Shown here: in pieces, positions 62,229 to 64,000 of the stretch
Layout: every line of letters starts with the position of its first letter
How positions within the stretch are numbered: position 1 is the first letter of the stretch
Assembly: GCF_001499995.1 (NCBI RefSeq)
Contig: NZ_LQIU01000076.1
Coordinates: 1-64,000 of the forward strand
Length of the DNA: 64,000 nucleotides
Source of the DNA: Mycobacterium sp. IS-1496
Lineage (GTDB): Bacteria; Actinomycetota; Actinomycetes; Mycobacteriales; Mycobacteriaceae
Reading direction: 5' to 3'
The notes under the pieces: generated by a model
The model's database searches: none
What the model saw: the letters and a program-made list of their open reading frames with translations, nothing else
Told to the model about the DNA's origin: nothing
Made by a program: the position numbers and the translations under genes

Positions 62229-63019
62229 CCTCGACGTCGGAACACCGGCATTCACTCCTCACCGAGAGTTGGGTCTTCGCGGGCCGGCTCTTCATCCAGT
62301 GGCGTCGCTACCCGATGGTGCCGCTGCAGGCACTGCTGTTCCCCACCTTGTTGCTGATCATCTACGGCGCGCTGGTGGGCAAGTCGATGGTTCGCCTCAC
62401 CGGTAGCAGCGGTTTGAACGAGTTGATCCCCGTCTGCATGCTCGCCGGTGCCATGGCGGGCGCCGTCGGCGCCGGCCTCATGGTGCCCTGGGACCGCGAC
62501 AGCGGTCTGCTCACCCGCATGTGGGTCATGCCGGTGCACCGGACGGCGCCGTTGACCGGTGCGCTGCTTGCCGAAGCGCTGCGCACCTTCATGGCATCGA
62601 CGGTCGTCCTCGCCGCCGGATACGTCATGGGATTCCGGTTCGCGGGCGGTTGGGCCGGGATCGTCGTCTACCTCACGATCCCCGTCATCGTGGTCGTCGT
62701 GTTCGCGATGGTGGTGATCACCCTCGCGCTGCGGCCGCAGGGCCGGATCATCTTGACGTGGGCCCAGACGGTGTGTGTCGGTTTGGCCTTCGGAACGCTC
62801 GCGCCCCTTGAAAGAATTCCGGCGTTCGTGCGACCGCTCGCGGAGTTCCAGCCGCTCGCTGCGCCCGCGGCGACCATGCGCGCGTTGGCATCCGGAGGCG
62901 ACGTGATGCGGCCCATGCTGATCACCGCGATATGGGTCATCGTCATCACGGCCGTGTTCGTACCGCTCACCGTCCGGGGATATCGGGCTGCGGTCGAGGG
63001 CGGGAAGGTCGACAGCTGA
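62225..63019 (+). CDS. drrC: ABC-2 permease, second subunit (DrrC-type)
   Basis: A 264-residue membrane subunit with about six helices, including MVPLQALLFPTLLLIIYGALVG, the segment after LLTRMWVMPVHRTA, and the C-terminal LITAIWVIVITAVFVPLTV. FAEFQPLAAPAATMRAL-like text (here LAEFQPLAAPAATMRAL) is the ABC-2 signature. GTG 62225 overlaps the DrrB stop. A 67-base gap separates it from the next gene. Confidence 0.88.
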   Translation: MTSTSEHRHSLLTESWVFAGRLFIQWRRYPMVPLQALLFPTLLLIIYGALVGKSMVRLTGSSGLNELIPVCMLAGAMAGAVGAGLMVPWDRDSGLLTRMWVMPVHRTAPLTGALLAEALRTFMASTVVLAAGYVMGFRFAGGWAGIVVYLTIPVIVVVVFAMVVITLALRPQGRIILTWAQTVCVGLAFGTLAPLERIPAFVRPLAEFQPLAAPAATMRALASGGDVMRPMLITAIWVIVITAVFVPLTVRGYRAAVEGGKVDS

Positions 63020-63086
63020 GAACTACCGAACCGGGCACGGCACTGCAGTGCCGGCGCCGACGACGACCACTCTCTGGAGGGGATCG

Positions 63087-63575
63087 ATGAGGCAGACCAG
63101 TAAGCGCACCGTACGAATCGTGTTCGCCGCCACATTCGTGTGGATCGCGCTGCTGCAATACGCCCTCTTCGCCATTGATCGTATGGAGCCCTACCCCGCC
63201 CTGGTCCTGCCCGGCTTTCCGGCCCACTGCCCGGGTTGTCTCCTCGAGACCGGCGAACCGGCGACACAGGAACCGGAGCTGCTGGTCCGGTTCGCCAACG
63301 GAACGACACAACGAGTCCCGACGGAAGCGGTGCTGCCCCCCGGGCCGTCGGTGCGCCTCATCGCATTCACGAGCGCTTACAAGACGGACAGTTTCACGTC
63401 CGACCCCGAGGCGGTGGCGTGGCTCAAAACACGGATCACCGAACGCTTTCCCGGTCAAGCCGTCTCGGGGCTCGACATAGTCTGGCGGAAGGCGACGTAC
63501 AAGGCTGCCGATGAGTCTGCGACCGAATACGAACCCGCGCGCACCATCCACGTCGATTTCGGGAACGCGCGATGA
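63087..63575 (+). CDS. Hypothetical membrane-anchored extracytoplasmic protein
   Basis: A 162-residue protein I do not recognise. A basic start (MRQTSKRTVR) is followed by one hydrophobic segment (about residues 9-33), consistent with a signal anchor. The remainder is soluble and probably outside, with a CxxC pair in PAHCPGCLLETG (about residues 49-52) that might bind metal or form a disulfide. ATG 63087 is supported by GGAGGGG upstream; the longer frame from 63048 is unlikely. The stop overlaps the next gene (ATGA), so the two are co-translated. Confidence 0.75.
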   Translation: MRQTSKRTVRIVFAATFVWIALLQYALFAIDRMEPYPALVLPGFPAHCPGCLLETGEPATQEPELLVRFANGTTQRVPTEAVLPPGPSVRLIAFTSAYKTDSFTSDPEAVAWLKTRITERFPGQAVSGLDIVWRKATYKAADESATEYEPARTIHVDFGNAR

Positions 63576-64000
63576 GAATCGCCGAGAAATTCGATTCGTG
63601 GGTGGAACGCGGGCCGTTCACGCCGGCAGACCTGGGCATCTACCGCATCGTCTACGCCGTCAGTGTGCTGATGATCGCCCCGAACATCGCGTGGCTGGGC
63701 GACTACCCCGACTTCATGTTCAGGCCTCCGACGGGCCCGATTCAACTGTTCTCGAGCTTCCCGTCGCCGGGGATCCTCGTCGGGTTGGAGGTTCTCCGTT
63801 CGATCGCCCTGGTCATGCTCGCCTTCGGCCTGTGGACCAGGTTCGCGTCTTTCGCCACAGCGGCGATGCTCATCACCACGTACGGCATCACCTACAGCTT
63901 GGGTAAGGTCGACCACACGATTCTGCTGGTGCTGGTCCCACTGGTGCTTGCCTTCGCCAATTGGGGAGACCGCTACTCGATTGATGCGTTGAGGGCTGGC
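63572..64000 (+). CDS. HTTM/DoxX-like membrane protein (N-terminal part, cut by window edge)
   Basis: The visible 143 residues include helices at about 27-46, 70-90, 97-114 and 120-137. The pattern PFTPADLGIYRIVYAVSVLM, PPTGPIQLF, and GKVDHTILLVLVPLVLAF followed by NWGDRYSIDALR is typical of the HTTM (vitamin-K-dependent carboxylase N-terminal-like) membrane family. Such proteins often pair with a small secreted partner, and here the preceding gene is overlapping and membrane-anchored. The C-terminal part lies beyond 64000. Confidence 0.75.
   Translation, partial: MRIAEKFDSWVERGPFTPADLGIYRIVYAVSVLMIAPNIAWLGDYPDFMFRPPTGPIQLFSSFPSPGILVGLEVLRSIALVMLAFGLWTRFASFATAAMLITTYGITYSLGKVDHTILLVLVPLVLAFANWGDRYSIDALRAG

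Overview
The window is chromosomal DNA from a high-GC actinobacterium, almost certainly a non-tuberculous Mycobacterium (Mycolicibacterium type). Gene content and order follow the Mycobacterium tuberculosis Rv1536-Rv1614 segment, here inverted and compacted: lgt, the trp genes, bcpB, the his genes, nadABC, a secreted-type lipase, bioB, bioDFA, treXYZ, ilvA, dnaE1, lspA, ansA, dinB and ileS. Codon use is strongly G/C at third positions. Many promoters look leaderless, with a TANNNT -10 box about 7 nt before the start codon. Genes within operons overlap by ATGA or GTGA. No insertion sequence, prophage, CRISPR, tRNA or rRNA was seen, and no gene-free stretch exceeds 300 bases.

Layout. 1-5414 (-): tryptophan operon trpE, a membrane protein, trpC, trpB, trpA, lgt. 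5477-5941 (+): peroxiredoxin. 5938-13442 (-): histidine operon hisD-C-B-H-A-impA-F-I, ending in an alpha/beta hydrolase. 13478-14964: small F420-type protein, an XRE repressor and a methionine aminopeptidase whose shared promoter has two operator copies. 14978-18488 (-): nadA-B-C, facing the Nudix-type regulator nrtR across a palindrome. 19278-27591: lipase, biotin genes (bioB, its small partner bsaP, the repressor bioQ, and bioA, bioF, bioD) with two matching BioQ-type operators. 27672-35979 (+): acyltransferase followed by treX-treY-treZ. 35981-46937: ilvA, a Ddn-like protein, dnaE1, a TetR regulator, an ECF42 sigma factor with its DGPF partner, an RarD-type permease, a pseudouridine synthase and lspA. 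46980-53217: ansA, dinB, S4 protein, tandem HxlR regulator, carotenoid oxygenase and thiolase. 53219-56576 (-): ileS with a T-box leader.

From 56581 to the right edge the content is accessory. It holds a stand-alone condensation-like fragment, an HTH/multi-spanning membrane protein pair, a fatty-acyl-AMP ligase, a DrrABC-type exporter, a membrane-anchored small protein and an HTTM-like membrane protein cut by the edge. This looks like one flank of a lipid or glycolipid assembly and export locus; M. tuberculosis also carries a lipid locus (fadD24-papA4-pks5) near ileS.

The most notable regulatory structures are: a perfect 27-bp palindrome carrying the -35 elements of two mirror-image divergent promoters (51957-51983); a duplicated operator between the XRE gene and the aminopeptidase (14133-14181); a 31-bp tandem repeat that exactly fills the hisF-hisI gap (7283-7345); a BioQ-type promoter overlapping the end of bioA; and an ECF42 sigma gene whose conserved N-terminus has no ATG, GTG or TTG start.
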